A stretch of DNA of 64,000 bases from Cornus controversa (Eukaryota > Streptophyta > Magnoliopsida > Cornales > Cornaceae), in assembly GCA_026545225.1 (NCBI GenBank), contig CM048845.1:16213001-16277000 (forward strand). The letters are read 5' to 3'. This document shows positions 44,376 through 58,000 of this stretch, piece by piece. The position numbers and the translations under genes were made by a program. Under the pieces are notes generated by a model, which saw only the letters and a program-made list of their open reading frames with translations, made no database searches and was not told the origin of the DNA. Within the stretch, counting starts at the first letter, position 1, and every line of letters starts with the position of its first letter.

Positions 44376-45717
44376 AAATATTCCTAAATAAATATAAATC
44401 AAACCCAATCCAATAAAAATTTGAGACATACATAACAATATTAAACTAGAGTTTCATACAAATTGAAGAGGAAAACTATGTATATTTGAGTAGCATAATT
44501 GTACAAAATAAAATAAATTCAGTGTGTGTCTGTATCAGTGACGGATCTAGAAAATTATGTGAGTGAGGGCAAAGTTGAGTAAATTTACAATTGTGGGGGA
44601 GGGGGGGGGTAATGTAGATAAAAAAAAAATGTATGTAGGGGCAAAGTTGTATATGGTGGGAATTTTTTTTTTTTTTTTTTTGTAATTTCAGTGGAGGCAA
44701 AGTATAATTTTAATGGAATATTTTCATAATTTTCATAAAATCATAGGTATACAAAAATTAAAAATTTCAGTGGGGCGAATACTTTTACATAAGTCTGATT
44801 TTACTTTTACAATAATTTAGTGAATATGATTTTCTAATTAGTGAAACTAGTTAGAACTCAACAAACTTAGAAAGTCCTCGTTTGCAATAATTAAAAAGTA
44901 ATAAATGAAACTTGTTTTTGTATTTGGAACTTGAATTATTTTTAGTTTCTTTCTTAAAATAAAAAATTAATTGATAATGATGTAACACTTATACAACACC
45001 CATGCAACATATTACATTGTGTTGCAACGTTACAACACTAATGAATCGAGAATTTAACACATTTTTGTTACATTGTCGATTTGAAGTTGTTGTATTAACA
45101 ATTTAAAGTTGTTGTGTTATTGATTTAAACGCACAAGATAAACATATGGCAAAGAAATATATGAAAGGATTCTGATTCCTTAACTAGATCTCCCACTGGT
45201 AGGGATGGCAATGAGGCGAGTTTGGGGCGGTGGTGTCCTTCCCCGCCCCTGCCACTGCCCCCCATTTAAGAGAGAAGCCCCTGTCCCGGCCCCAAATAGT
45301 TTAAAAAATCACTCCCAATCCCAATCCCACGAAACTGATTAGGAACCCTAACCCCATCACCGCATCGCCCCATCTCGTTTAAAAAAAATAAATGAAACGC
45401 CAAAATTGCAAATAGAAGAAGAAATGTCGGTGGACTAGGAAGAAGAAGATAGAGAGAGAAGAGAGAAAGAGAAGGGAGAGAGAGAAACACCAGTGGACTG
45501 AGAAAAAAGAAGAAGAAGAAAAAAGAGCTTACAGGTGGACTGATGATGCGACTGCCGCAAGAACGCTTCATCTTTCTTTGGCCTTTTTAGAAAGCCCTAA
45601 AATCAATTGAGATATGAAAAAGTTTAACTCCTTTTTTGTCCTTATAGCTCTTATGTGGTAAGGTACATGATAATTTACATGTGTACCCACTAATGAGATT
45701 TTCAGTCAATGGGGGTC
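44376..45717. other. Repeat scraps and low-complexity DNA
   Basis: A CAGTGACGGATCTAGAAA start (44535) with G-rich runs (GGGGGAGGGGGGGGG, 44594-44608) looks like a decayed dispersed repeat. AGGGATGGCAATGAGGCGAG at 45203 is a hAT-like terminal sequence without a visible partner end. GA-rich simple sequence covers about 45410-45530. No gene. Confidence 0.4.
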
Positions 45718-48232
45718 CCGGGATGAGGTTTAATGAGTTCGGAAATTCGGATATTTTTTTAAAAAATTTTATTTTTGGTTATAGGCCAATTAGAATATTT
45801 GGAGAGACGTAGAAGTGATTTCGAGTCCATAACTTCTTTCGGATTCAAAAACAGAGGTCAGGAAGGTACGTTAAGTGAACTAGGGGCATTTTGGTCTTTT
45901 TGCGTCCTAGGGCTTATAAATATCTGGGAGACAGATATTTACAACTTATTTTCTCTCTCAAATCAGCCATGAACCTCTCTTCTCTCTCTTCTTTGTGTTC
46001 TTTTTCTTCTCTCTAGAATTAGAAGGTGTTAGGGCTTGATTCGGAAGACGCCGAAAAAGAAAAGTGCGTTCTACGTGAAGAGGGCATCATTTTGAACCGA
46101 ACAAAGCAAGAGTTTAAGAGTTTTTGGTTTGCTAGCTTTGAATTTTTGCTAAAGATTTGATCTCTTGAAGTAGGGGGTGTGTGTTGTGTCTTCTAGTTTC
46201 AAGTTTAATTTCATTTCTTTTGCATAACATGAATGATTTTCATATCAAATATGATAATATGAATTTTTGTTAAAGTTCCTTGTTCTATGTGGATATGCAT
46301 ATCTTTCTTTTAACTAGAAATGGTTAGTGTATGCTTGGAATTGCATGAATTGCATATATGAGATTTTGGGGGAATAAATGATGAAAACCTACTTTTGGGG
46401 GTTAAGTATCTATATATATTCTTATGATCATTGTGTGACATATTAGGATTGAACTCGGACATCTAATGGGTGCAATGCATCGAATTTGTGAATGTGTGTG
46501 CAAAAATGTGAAATATTTCGTGTGAGTGGGGTGTGTCTCGGAAGTGGCTCAGGTGAAAGTAGTAGGGGAACATATCCTCTGAGGCTGAAAGACCTCAAAC
46601 TTGAGCAAGATGGGTTGGTTACCGGTGGGTTAGTAGCCCTAAAATAACTAGAAATTGAGATATGGAGTTTCGGCCCGTATTCGATGATGTGTGTGAGTGT
46701 GAACCAAATTCGAGAGAGTGTGTTGAATTTTATGTGTAACTTAAGCGAATTACATGACTTGTGTGGATGTTTATCCGTTTTCTATCCTTGTCATATATTA
46801 TATGTATGATGAAAATGTACTCTGTGTATGATCTACGTTTGATATAGTTGTCAAGTTATAATTGATGTGTATACCATGACGTGAACGAATTGAGCTTTTA
46901 AGCTTGCGACTATAATGTTAGGGAGCATGACACGTAGTCGATAGACATGAGTTATGTTTTATGCATTGAATATGAAATGTGGCATTGAATGGATTGCATA
47001 ATACACTAACCTTGAACCCGTTGAAAATTGCTTATCCCCCTACACTAACACTTTCAAGATATGGTAAGGAAGTGGTTGAAGATGCACAACCATGAGTTAG
47101 TCCTAGAGTAGAAGAATATCATTTTTGGGCTTTTGTGTCTTTTAGACATGTGTATGGACGTGGGACTTCTGGCATGTAGATTAGACTAGAAGTATTGTAC
47201 CTATTTTTGGATAAGAAGCATGTATGAAACTTTCGATTATATGTAATAAGTTTGCTAACTTGTGAAGATTATGTAAAAATGATATTTTGTTGCAATAGGT
47301 GTATGATAATGCGTGAATTATCATTTTTGTGTTGCAAGTGTATGTGGTGGTATTAAATGGTGATAGTTTCTCACTTTATGGTTGTTTGGGAATTTGTTGG
47401 GAATATAATTATGTTATATGATTGTTTGTTAGAGGAATGGATTGGAAGGAAAATGGTGATTGTTATCACTTTGTGTTTTGTTAGTGTTCCAAGTTAGGTG
47501 AGTTTGATGCATCGAAGTCACCATTTCGATGCATCTCGATGCATCGAAGTGTGTCGATGCATCGTAAAATACTTTGATGTATCATCAATTAAAAATGAGG
47601 GTTGCATACAAAAATCCAGTACGTGTCGCAGGATACTTCGTATCTTGTTCAATGCATCGCAAGTTCGATGCATCGAAGTCACCACTTCGATGCATCGAAG
47701 TGTGTGGCTGAGTGTGTTTGTTGAAATGAAATTGGAGAATTATTTAGGGAGGAATTATGAGACACGTGTGACATCATAAGTCATGGTACGTACGCAATTA
47801 TGATTCTACATTGGCTTAGTGATTGAGGTGGTGTATTAGAAGTAAATGGACAAAATCGCCCTTGTAATTACGAGTAAGCTTCGAGATTGGTCCAAACTTC
47901 AAACGGGCATAACTTCTTTGTTTTAGATCGGAATTGAGTGTAATTTTTTTTTTAAATTGAGTATTTTTAGATGCTCTTTCCAATGGACTAAGAATAAATT
48001 TGAAATTCGAAACATACAGGGAGTTAGGTTCTGAAATTGGGCGATTTATGAGTGTGAACTGGATGAGAGTTCCCTTGTTCACATCCACTTTCTATATCGA
48101 TCTTGGTATTAGAAAGTAAGGGGACAACATGGTACCAGAGCGTGATACTATAATGAGGATAATGGTCAGAGGTGATATTTTATTACATAATCACCCTTGG
48201 TTTTCGAGTATTGAAAATCGGGACGTGACATA
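45718..48232 (+). mobile_element. LTR-like unit, Ty3/gypsy Tekay-like
   Basis: About 2.5 kb ending in CGGGACGTGACA at 48221-48232, the typical Tekay LTR 3' end, with a TATA box CTTATAAATATC near 45910 and leader-like CT-rich sequence after it. The start (GTCCCGGGATGAGG, about 45718) is approximate and I see no matching target duplication, so it may be truncated. No gag or pol is present. A TGGTACCAGAGC motif resembling an initiator-tRNA primer site lies at 48130-48141, just inside the 3' end. It contains a palindrome cluster at 47506-47702. Confidence 0.6.
47506..47702. repeat. Cluster of TTCGATGCATCGAA palindromes
   Basis: About eight full or near copies of the self-complementary core CGATGCATCG are packed into 200 bp, several as full TTCGATGCATCGAA. 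Copies are irregularly spaced and separated by AGTCACC and AGTGTGT linkers. They lie inside the Tekay-like LTR unit. Confidence 0.85.
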
Positions 48233-48742
48233 CCTATTCCAGTTTGTCCCAAAACCGAGCGAGTTTTTCTCTCACCCTTATAATTATTCCAAAATCATTT
48301 ACACTCTCTCAAAATCATCTCAAATGGAACCGGTGGGCATTTTGCCACCTTTGTTCAGTGTTTTGTATCCTTAAATTTATACATAATCAAAGTTAAAAAG
48401 TAGAATATACCAAAAAATAAAAATTAAAAAAATAAAAGGAGAAATTTTATATTACTATAATGAGACTCCAATGGAGACAGCCAATCAAATGCAGCCATGT
48501 GAATCAAATCCAGTTAAGCAGTTAAGGAGAGAGATGCTTTGGCATGTCATACCATCCTAATCCTATAACTTGGCATTATGATGAATGAATGAGTCAAACA
48601 AACTCTTAAATACTTAGCTCATGCCAGGACTCTGTCCCACAAGAAAACATAATGTAATGCCTTTCTTCTATTCCATCATTGTCCACACCGTCAAAGTAAC
48701 TGTAATCAATTACATACATACAGAAACACACACACACACACA
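48233..48742. other. Upstream flank of the S-acyltransferase gene
   Basis: AT-rich DNA with a CA microsatellite at about 48727-48741. No gene is recognised. Confidence 0.4.
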
Positions 48743-48754
48743 TGTATAAAAGTC
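48743..48754 (+). promoter_or_regulatory. Candidate TATA box of the S-acyltransferase gene
   Basis: TGTATAAAAGTC lies about 185 bp upstream of the ATG. GC-richer sequence and a GA-rich leader (48897-48934) follow, which fits a 5' untranslated region of about 150 nt. Position-based inference only. Confidence 0.4.
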
Positions 48755-48934
48755 ACGTTTTAACGCCGGTGACCGTTTAATGTCGGCGGTAACTGCCGGG
48801 ATCTGACGCATGCTGTCAAAGTCAAACTCGTAAAAGAGCCGCCTTTCTTTGCCTTTTCATTCCACTCACCTTTGCCTTTTTTTTAGTTCGTCTTTTGGAG
48901 AGAGAGGTGGAGAAAAAGAGTTCTAGAGAGAGAA

Positions 48935-49040
48935 ATGTATGTGGTGCCTCCGCCTAAGGGTTCCGATTCAATCAGCGGCGCCACCGATGGAACGGCGGAG
49001 CTCCGGACTTACCAGACCTGGAAAGGCAGCAACGTAAGTT

Positions 49041-49093
<53 letters not shown>

Positions 49094-52000
49094 ATTAGGG
49101 TCAATTATAAATTACATATGTTATTAATATAGTTCTGTTCAATTGGTCTATTTACTTACTGAAATTAGGGGTTTCTTTGAGAAAAATCAGATCTATGTGC
49201 TTCTCAAGATTGGGTTTTTGTTGGGTATAAATTTCCCTTAGAATCAGTTGTTTCAACTTTTGTAAGTTAACTGACATTAGAGATGTAGAGTTACATATTT
49301 GTTAAATTGAGCAATTCCTGGCTGTTTCCACACTGATTACTGATAAAGTAATGATCAGTCTGTTCCACAAGCTGATGATTGTTGTTTAAACCAAAGAAGT
49401 AATTTTGGATACTGCCACGAGCGAGGCAATTTAATTAATGCATGTGCTGTTAGATTGAAAGTTTTTACCTGCTGTTTGGCTGAAATTTTTCAAGGGCGTG
49501 CCAGAATCAAATTGAGTCAATTTGGATAGCCAAACTATATTACTATAACTATAAGGAAATAACGGATCGGGTGACACAAGGAAAGTAGCAATTGCCTGTT
49601 GGGTTCAGATGACCTCTGGAATGTTGACTTTTGCAAGATAATGTTTGAAATAAAATGAAGGAGACGATGGAATTGTCCGGCATTCACTTTATTCCACACA
49701 TAATGAGTCTCATAGGAATAATACAAGACTTAGAGTTTAAACTACAGTACACTAATAAAAAAAAAGACTACAGTACACTACTCCTATAATACAGTTAAAA
49801 AGGAAAGGAAAGGAAATACAAAGTAAATTCGAATCTAATGGTGCAGGACCTTAACTAAACTAAACTGATAGAAGTGTAAATCTGATAGAAGTATATTTGA
49901 ACTTCTAAACCCCTGTCAACTGCTAACAAACTTGCCACGTGACACATTGGAAATCTCCGTAATTATTATCTTGCCATTTATCCGACTGATGAACCACCTG
50001 ACTTTCAATAACCTTTCGACCTTTTCCTTTACTTTAAGGATCACATCAGGGGCTATTCTTCTTGGTGGCTGTTTGAACTGTCGAAATCCTTCCTTTATTG
50101 GCAGCGTATGTTCCACCAGCTGTCAAGACAAACAAGGCATTTCGTCATAACTCCATGTGAAACAATCCTTATATTCTTTCAACAAAGCAACTAAGGTTGT
50201 TTGGAAGCCAGACTCTGCTGCAGGAACTCCTCGCGAGGGGGTTTTGGGGGGAGAATCCCCTCCATCCTCCTAATATAGTTTCTGCTGCTAAGGCAGGGTT
50301 CGGGTGCTTACGTATCCGATGTGAGAGTATGAGTACGAGAAGGGGAATTCAGCCAATCTTTCCCGTTGACAACCAGGGAAAATGCAACTGTATCGATTTC
50401 AATGTCCGTCTATAGGCTAAAATTGACTTGCAGCCTAAAATCCCGAGAAAATGAACCGCTGATATAAGTTGGCCGAATCTGATCTTTGGTCCCAAGATTA
50501 ATTTCAACTGAAGGGTCTTGTACATTGCCCTTCAGGTCTTCTAACTTCGAGGGGGGCAGCCTTCAAATCTTTTAATTGAATTGCGCTTTCGGCCTCTACA
50601 TCATTGACCTCCTGTTGTTCAGCAGTTAGGTCATTCATACAAACTGAAGATTATCCTAACAACATAACACGCTTTTTGGTTAAATAGGCTCAAAGTCTAG
50701 AAAAACTTTTCCATAGGGCTACCCCCCTTTCTTATTCCTTGGTGAGTTGTTTACTCATAAAAAATATCTGTCAAAATGGCCTTGGCAGCTGACCTTTGTA
50801 CAAACACAGTGGTCTATCACTCAAACTCTTTGCAAAGTTCTTCTATATATCTAGGGGTCACTTCCTTCTTTGAAGTTGCCTCCCTAGGCCTTTCATGAAT
50901 GTCACCAGCAATCAGCCTTATGGGGCCGACATCATCCTCATACAATTGAGCATCAACCATGTTTACACTTGCCACAAAAGGCTGATTATCCGCCCATATA
51001 ATTTTAACCTCATCTCCATTCCAAAAAATGAAGAACTGATGATGGAATTCCACAATTTGGGTGAAGCCAGTCACGGCCAAGTAGAGCATTATAAGCCGCA
51101 TCGGTCTCCACTACAAAGAATGCTACCATTTAGGTCTTATTTCCAATGGTCGTTTCAAGAGACTGGAACCCCTTGGGCTACATATTTCCAATGGTCGTTT
51201 CAGTAACCCTTTTTCTATATATGTGCGCTTAGCATCGCTTTAGTCGCATTGCTATTGCTATATGGGAATCGGGAATCATTCTTTTCTTCTTTGCTTGGTA
51301 TAGGTTTATTAGATAGAGTATGCATCCCTATTTCTAAAGTGGGATTCTCTTTCTATCTTCTAGTAGCCAAAGGGGAGCTCACCTACACCCCTAGCCTGAG
51401 GATGTTATAAGGATGTCATCAATCGCTTGGGGGTGATCCAAACCAAAGTCTTTGCTCTTTGATAGAGGCGGTCTTGAGTTCGCGAAGAAATTCCGAATTC
51501 ACGGTCGTGAGCATCCATGTTCCGGTACATTCGTCTGTTCATCCTATTCATGTCACTAAGGCGCATCACCTCTTTGAGTTGGAAGAAAAGCAAGGTTGCT
51601 TTCTTACTCATGGGTCAAGACAAGCAAGGGTCGCCATTTTGGGGGGCAAACGCTTTTGGAAAATAACAAATGGTACGAATGAGAAAGCAGCCAGTTGAAC
51701 TGGAAGACCAGGAAAGGCAGCACGCTTGGAGCCACATGAATGGGACTAACAAGTGGTCGAGTGAATTTATGAATGAGCAACTATTATAAGCAGTACCTTT
51801 CTATTTTTGGATTCTTCCTCCACTCACCTCCGCGGGCGAATATAGTCTACTACACTCTTTCTTGGCTATTGTAGTAGCCTATATTATAGGTCATTCGGAA
51901 GGGCTCCGTATAGTTCTATTTTGGGGCGTAACGTTGTGAACCCGGGCTAGGCTTGGGCTTGGTTCACCTGCAGTAGGAACTGGATCGGGCTAGGCGCTCT

Positions 52001-55000
52001 CTCGAAATGGGCACACCATTGACCGTTGACTGTTGACCCATTATCAACTAACACTCTGGAAATGGGCACACCTTCTAACCAAATCTTGATAAGAGGTCTC
52101 AAATGTTGACATCTTATGGAGGTGGGTTTCTCTAAGATAACCCTCATGGGACCCTCTCCTAGAAGGTCCTTTTCCAATTGATATTGAACTTTATTTTTGA
52201 CCATAACTACTTTTGACCCCTTCTCAGGTTTTTCAAGGACTGTTTTTGGGTTATGGCCTAAAATCTCAGGGATCTTCTCATTATCAGATTCATCAACATC
52301 TCTTACTAAAGAAGTGGGATGTTCAGCCTTATCCCCAAAGACTAGTGGGAGGACAAAAGTCATATTACAACTAACAGTTGCCGAATGGAACCAAACTGTA
52401 TTTCTTAGGACACTTGCATTTCTTCATCACAATCTAAATCATCTATTTCTTCATCATCAATATCATGAGAAAACTTAGAAGAAAGTAGCATACCTGAACT
52501 TGTAACTTCCGGTCCAACTCTTTAGTAGCCTTTTCAACCGAATCCTCCTTATCATTGTCTACTTGATCCTTGAGTTGCTTCAAATGCCATTTACCACAGA
52601 ATTCGTTCTGCTGAGAAGCCATTTGATCAAGTTCCATTTTTTGTCTCCAAGCCCGAATTCTTTGCCACCTTTTTTCAGTTTTAGTCATGATCGGTCGAAC
52701 CCAATCGTCCGAATTTGAGATTTTTGGGTGTCTTACCATTGACCAATTTTCACCTTCAGTAATTCGAGGTTTAACCATTCTTGGTCTATGTTGATCCGTC
52801 CCAGAACTAGAGGTATATCTCCTTGCTCCTTGATGCCCCAACAGTTAAACACTCCTGATGATTCCTCGGGACCAAAGTTGAACTCTTTTGGTCTATCCCA
52901 TCTCTTTGGAATCCAATGATTTGTCCCCGTAAGCCAATTTAGCATATCTGCTACAGGGCGTCGATATTGTTGCTCTCTTTTTGCTAGAGAGGGAGATCTG
53001 ACCACACACACACTTTTCAGTCTAGGGGTTGAACTGGACTCCCCTTTCTGACCAAACATTTCATCTCCTACTGTGGCCATCTGTCGATCTCTTTTAGACT
53101 TGGGACAGAGACCTTGATTGATCAATGCAATTTGTGCGTCTCTCAATTGTCTTCCACTTCCTCAAGATTCTTTTTCAGTTCAACTTTTGTAACTGACCGC
53201 TCATCTTCTGACTGTTCGGCCCTTTTCTCTCCTTGATTGATAGCTTTTTGTGACTTGTTAGATGCCGAAACTGATATTATATTACTTGTAACTGCTGCAG
53301 GGAAAAGGTCATTGTCGATGACCATTGCTTCTTGTTTCTTTTTGGGAAACTTGACTTGCTCTTTCTCAATTATACTCTGTATTTTCATACGAAAAGCAAC
53401 ACAATTATTAGTAGAGTGGCGATATGAGTTATGTCACTTACAATAATTTTTACCTTTTAACTCATCTTGTGAAGGGATTCTTTTCCCTTTTGAGAGGCCG
53501 ATAAATTTATCAGCCAACATATGGTCAAATATTGCATCTGCTTTAGCTATGTCAAAACAAATTGCTTCTCAGCCTCTGTCAGCGTCCTTTTTGCTGCTGA
53601 GGTCGAAGCTTGAAGACCATTGGCTGTATCAACTTGCTTAATTAATGCTTGACAAACATAGGGCTTTTTACTTATGATTCCGACAACATCTACTTCAAGC
53701 TCAATGTTTGCTTCCGTAAGTTGAATTTATAGTTTGGGTCCCAGCAATAGGTACCTTTTGACGCCTCTGCCATGTGAATCTCATAATTAGGTCCCTATAA
53801 TAGGTACCCTTTGAGGCATTTCTTCTATCTTGCTCCTCTCTAAGAACCTTTTCATATCCGGCCGCACTAGAGGCCAATTGGAAAATATCCCTGAATTCCA
53901 TGCCTCCAAATTTCTTTTGAAATTCAAAATCTAGACTGTTTAATGCTAAACTAACATACTCAGTCTCGAGAAGGTCCACTTGACATCTGTGTCTGGCTCT
54001 CTTAAATCGTGCAATATATGTTTCAGCCGATTCACCGGGCAATTGGGACAACCCAGAGAGGTCACCTATTGACACCTCTGGTTCTGTCCTTTAGAATTGG
54101 GCATGAAACACTTCTTCAAGTTGCCACCATGTTATGATCGAATTAGGTGGAAAATTTATATACCAAAAGAAGGCAGTTCCGGTTAAAGAGTTTGGAAACA
54201 ACCTCATTTTTAGAAATTCATTGGAAGCGGCCTTTCTACATTGGACAATAAAACGACTGATATGTTCAATGGTCGATGAGGAGTCTTCACCAGAAAAGGT
54301 GGCAAACTCAGGAACACGAAAACCCCTAGGGAACTCAAAACAGTCAATATAGTTCGGATATGGTTTCCTATATACTGGTCGGCCAACCCTCCTTAGGCAG
54401 GTCCATACGTTTCTTGTATTTTATTGGCCAACTGGTCTCTATTGACCATAAAGGGCTGTTGTTCTGCCTGAGGTTGTGGCATATGAACATTTTGACCAGA
54501 CAGATTATTAAATTAGTCTTGCGTCCCTTGGGGGGGAATTACCTAAGGGTTTTGTTGAAAAATTGGGTTTTGTGGCCTCTAATTTACTTGCTGATTCCCC
54601 AGTTGTTGATTGGTATTCTGGTCCACCGGTGCCTGCGGAGGCACATATTGCTGAGTAACCGCTGGAACCCCCTGCGGTTGATACTGATTATGCATTTGTC
54701 ATTGGAGCGGCTGATAAGTCTGATGTTGTGGTTGATTGAAGTATGACACTCTTACATAGGCTGGCATTGCTGGTTCATTGGCCCTTTGCCCATTTACCCC
54801 CTTTCGGGATGTAAGATTCTGTTCGACTCTTGCCGACAAAGTGGCAAGTACATCGCTAAGGTTAAAGACCGAATTATGTAGAAGCTTGATCATCCATGGA
54901 CATCATGTGTACACTCTCTCTGACTGTTTCTCTATCTGCCTCTTGACTGTTCTCAATTTGCCTATGACTGTTCTCCAATAGTTGTGCCAAATTATTGACA

Positions 55001-58000
55001 CTTCCGGCCAAAATATTCGGGCAAGTTCTGAGCTTGTGATCGAGTAATTGTCATTATTTCGACACTAGTCCCAGTGGGCGTGGGAAATTGTTTGGCTGGA
55101 AATTTTCAAGGGCGTGCCAAAATCAAATTGATTCAATTTGGATAGCCAAACTATATTCCTATAACTGATAAGGAAATAACAGGTCAGGCGATATAAGGAA
55201 ACTATGAATTACCCTTTACTATTAGGTTCAGATTGCCTCTGGAATGAGGACTTTTGTAAGATAATTTCTGACATAAAATGAAGGAGACGATGGAATTGTT
55301 TCTTTATTCCACAAATAATGAGTCACATACGGATAATACAAGACTTAAGAGTTTAAACTACAGTACACTATGCCTATGAATATAGATAAAAAGGAAAGGA
55401 AATACAAAGTAAATAGGACTCTAATGGTGCAGGACCCTAACTAAACTAAACTAAACTACTCTGATGAAGGAAATTGAAGTACAATAGAAGTGTAAATCTT
55501 AAATCTGATGGTCGGGGACTTTTTGAAGTTATCCTCAATGGCTATTTATACTTGAGCCATTTAGCAGTTGTATTCAACCGTCCATTTCAAATTCAAACTG
55601 AAGCAGTTATTTGTTCCTATTCATACTCCTTAGCCTCCTTCGTCGCCATGTGTCACAAAGCCAAGTTTGTATATATATATGAATTGATAAAGCCAAGTTT
55701 GTACATATATATGAATTGATAACTACTTACTGTAACTGATCCGAATCATCAATCGGTTCACCTATTATGCATATGTATACTCCATCGTGATGTGGCAAAA
55801 ATAGAAAAAGTTAAATTATAGTACAAACACATGCCTATCAATGTGGAAATGATAATAAGGAGATTGCCTTGGGTCGATGTTTATCCGACTGTTTCAAATG
55901 TTGAATCTGTTATATAGTGGGGAAGTTAGTTTTGGGTCATTCCTATAATGTAATTAAGCTATTGCCCTTGCATTTCAAATCCTTGGATTCATTTAGAGAG
56001 GCATATTTTTTATGATCCCTGTACATTTTCTCATCGTGGTTGTTCTGTGGTGCAGATATTTTTCCTTCAGGGAAGGTTCATATTTGGACCTGATGCGAGA
56101 TCTATCGCGTTAACGATATTCCTTATAGTTGCTCCAGTAACTGCTTTCTGTGTATTTGTTGCCAGAAAACTGATGGATGATTTTTCACACCACTTGGGAA
56201 TATCAATAATGGTGGTGGTTGTTGTTTTTACAATATTTGTAAGTCCCCCTTTTCTAAATACTACATATTTGTTCCATTTTTTGCACACTGGTTTGTTGAA
56301 GTTCTGTTCTAGTGAGGTTTTCCATTGATGTGTCGCAACTTTTAACAAATTGTAAGGTGGCATACTCTTGGTGATGCTTATATCAATTGATAGTTAGTGG
56401 CTTTTCATTTCTAATTATGCAATTTTTACCCCCCTTTCTTTTTTGAAAGGTGAGATCTGGTGTAGTCGTTTTGAGAGACAAAAGTTAAGAATGCTGTCAT
56501 GCATGTAAATATCAATATAGATGGTATCAGATATACCATATTGGTAGTTGGAGATTCAATTGTGAAATATAATAGCTGACAAATTTATCACATGTTTCAG
56601 ATCTTAGTTTTAAGTGTGTTTCTATGATTTTTGAATGCAAACAAACGACAACTCTCAAAAATTTGATGAGACTTGCTACCTGTGTGTATGTGTATAAATT
56701 TATTATATTACACATGTATATGTAACCATGCTATCTATGACCTACCCACAAAGAAAGATGTTCAGTACCTAAGTTTAACCATGCTATCTGTTAACTACCC
56801 ACAAAGAAAGATGTTCAGAACTTAAGTTTAACCATGCCATCTATAGTTTGTGAACAGTCATTGTGTATAGACAACGCATCACTCATGAATCTAGACAAGG
56901 GCATTTTCTATGTATCATGTGTTTATGAAATTACTTCATCAGACAGATAAAGACACACACGTACATGTATATTGAATTCTGTATTACAATGTATTTATAT
57001 TACAAAGAATAGGCCTTAACAAATATGAAAAATACAAATACATAAAAATAACAAGGATATGTGTCCTACACTTTTGATTAGACATGCACCTAAAAATTAT
57101 ATTAAATGATTTGATTTTGTTATATTATTGTTTCAAAATGGGTGAAATGCCTATATTAAACACAATGTAACACAAAGACATTATTTTGCTTTATAAAATA
57201 AAATATTAGATAATATGAATTTTAAGCAGTCCCTGTGTTCTTTTTGGAAATTTGACACTTTTGATGCTTGGAAATGTACTCACACTCAACACACGTACTG
57301 AGCCCAGGTAAGATAGACTTCTGCATGGTTGCCAAATTATGCGGCATGATGCCCAAATGTTTGTGTTCAGAGTGTGTGTAGAATTTTGTGAGGTTTTTTT
57401 TTTCCTATGGATTTAGTCTTCAGAAAATAAAACTAGGCATATAAAAAGTTCTAACCTCATGGTCATTAGACAGCAGGATAGGACTAGTTGTAGACCTAAC
57501 CAAGAATGTTCTTAATTGCCATGTATGTGAAACGTATAGTGAGATCATAACCAAGAATGTCTAGACCCATTGAACCTATGGTGTGTGATAGCGTACTAGT
57601 GTAACTAGAACTCTAAAAGACTTGAACCTCTAAATGAATGAAACGTCTAAATGAGTTAGACTTCTTAAGAGAATAAAATTCTAAATAAATTAGACTTCTT
57701 AGTGAGATGAAATTCTGAAAGGAAAGGAAGTCTGTGATGAACTAGACTTCTAAATGAACTAGAGTCTTGAATAACTAAGGGAAGTATAATTGGAAAGGAA
57801 TATTTTTTTTGATAAGTAAGATATGACTTAGAAAGGTGCTCAAACAGGAATCGCATCCCAAATACAAAAGCACGAATCCAAAAGAGCACTAGAACCTCAC
57901 TATACCCCACACGCTATAAAAAAAAACTATAAGATCCTCCATCGATTTACAAGATCTACCATGAATCCAAAAACATAAGGAGCTAAGTATAAAGTATTTT

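Larger units (their letters stand above)
49473..55760 (-). mobile_element. Decayed Ty3/gypsy Tat-like element in intron 1 of the S-acyltransferase gene
   Basis: Two related LTR segments, 49473-49890 (partial) and 55089-about 55760, share TGTTTGGCTG, TTTCAAGGGCGTGCCA and AAAATGAAGGAGACGATGGA. Between them, on the minus strand, lie gag (about 54080-53700: [20 protein letters not shown]), a protease region (about 52360-52040: [14 protein letters not shown]), a linker block (51100-50820: [20 protein letters not shown]) and the start of reverse transcriptase (50116-49916: [16 protein letters not shown]). Order and wording fit the Tat branch. A minus-strand TATA (GTATAAATAG, about 55545) lies in the right LTR, so the right LTR is 5'. 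The element is broken many times, has lost most of pol, and contains a foreign insert at about 51205-51990. It is clearly old: the LTRs differ by well over 10% by eye. Confidence 0.75.

Noticed and set aside
47506-47702. CRISPR array
   Set aside because: Palindromic units are irregularly spaced, lack uniform spacers and lie in a plant LTR unit.
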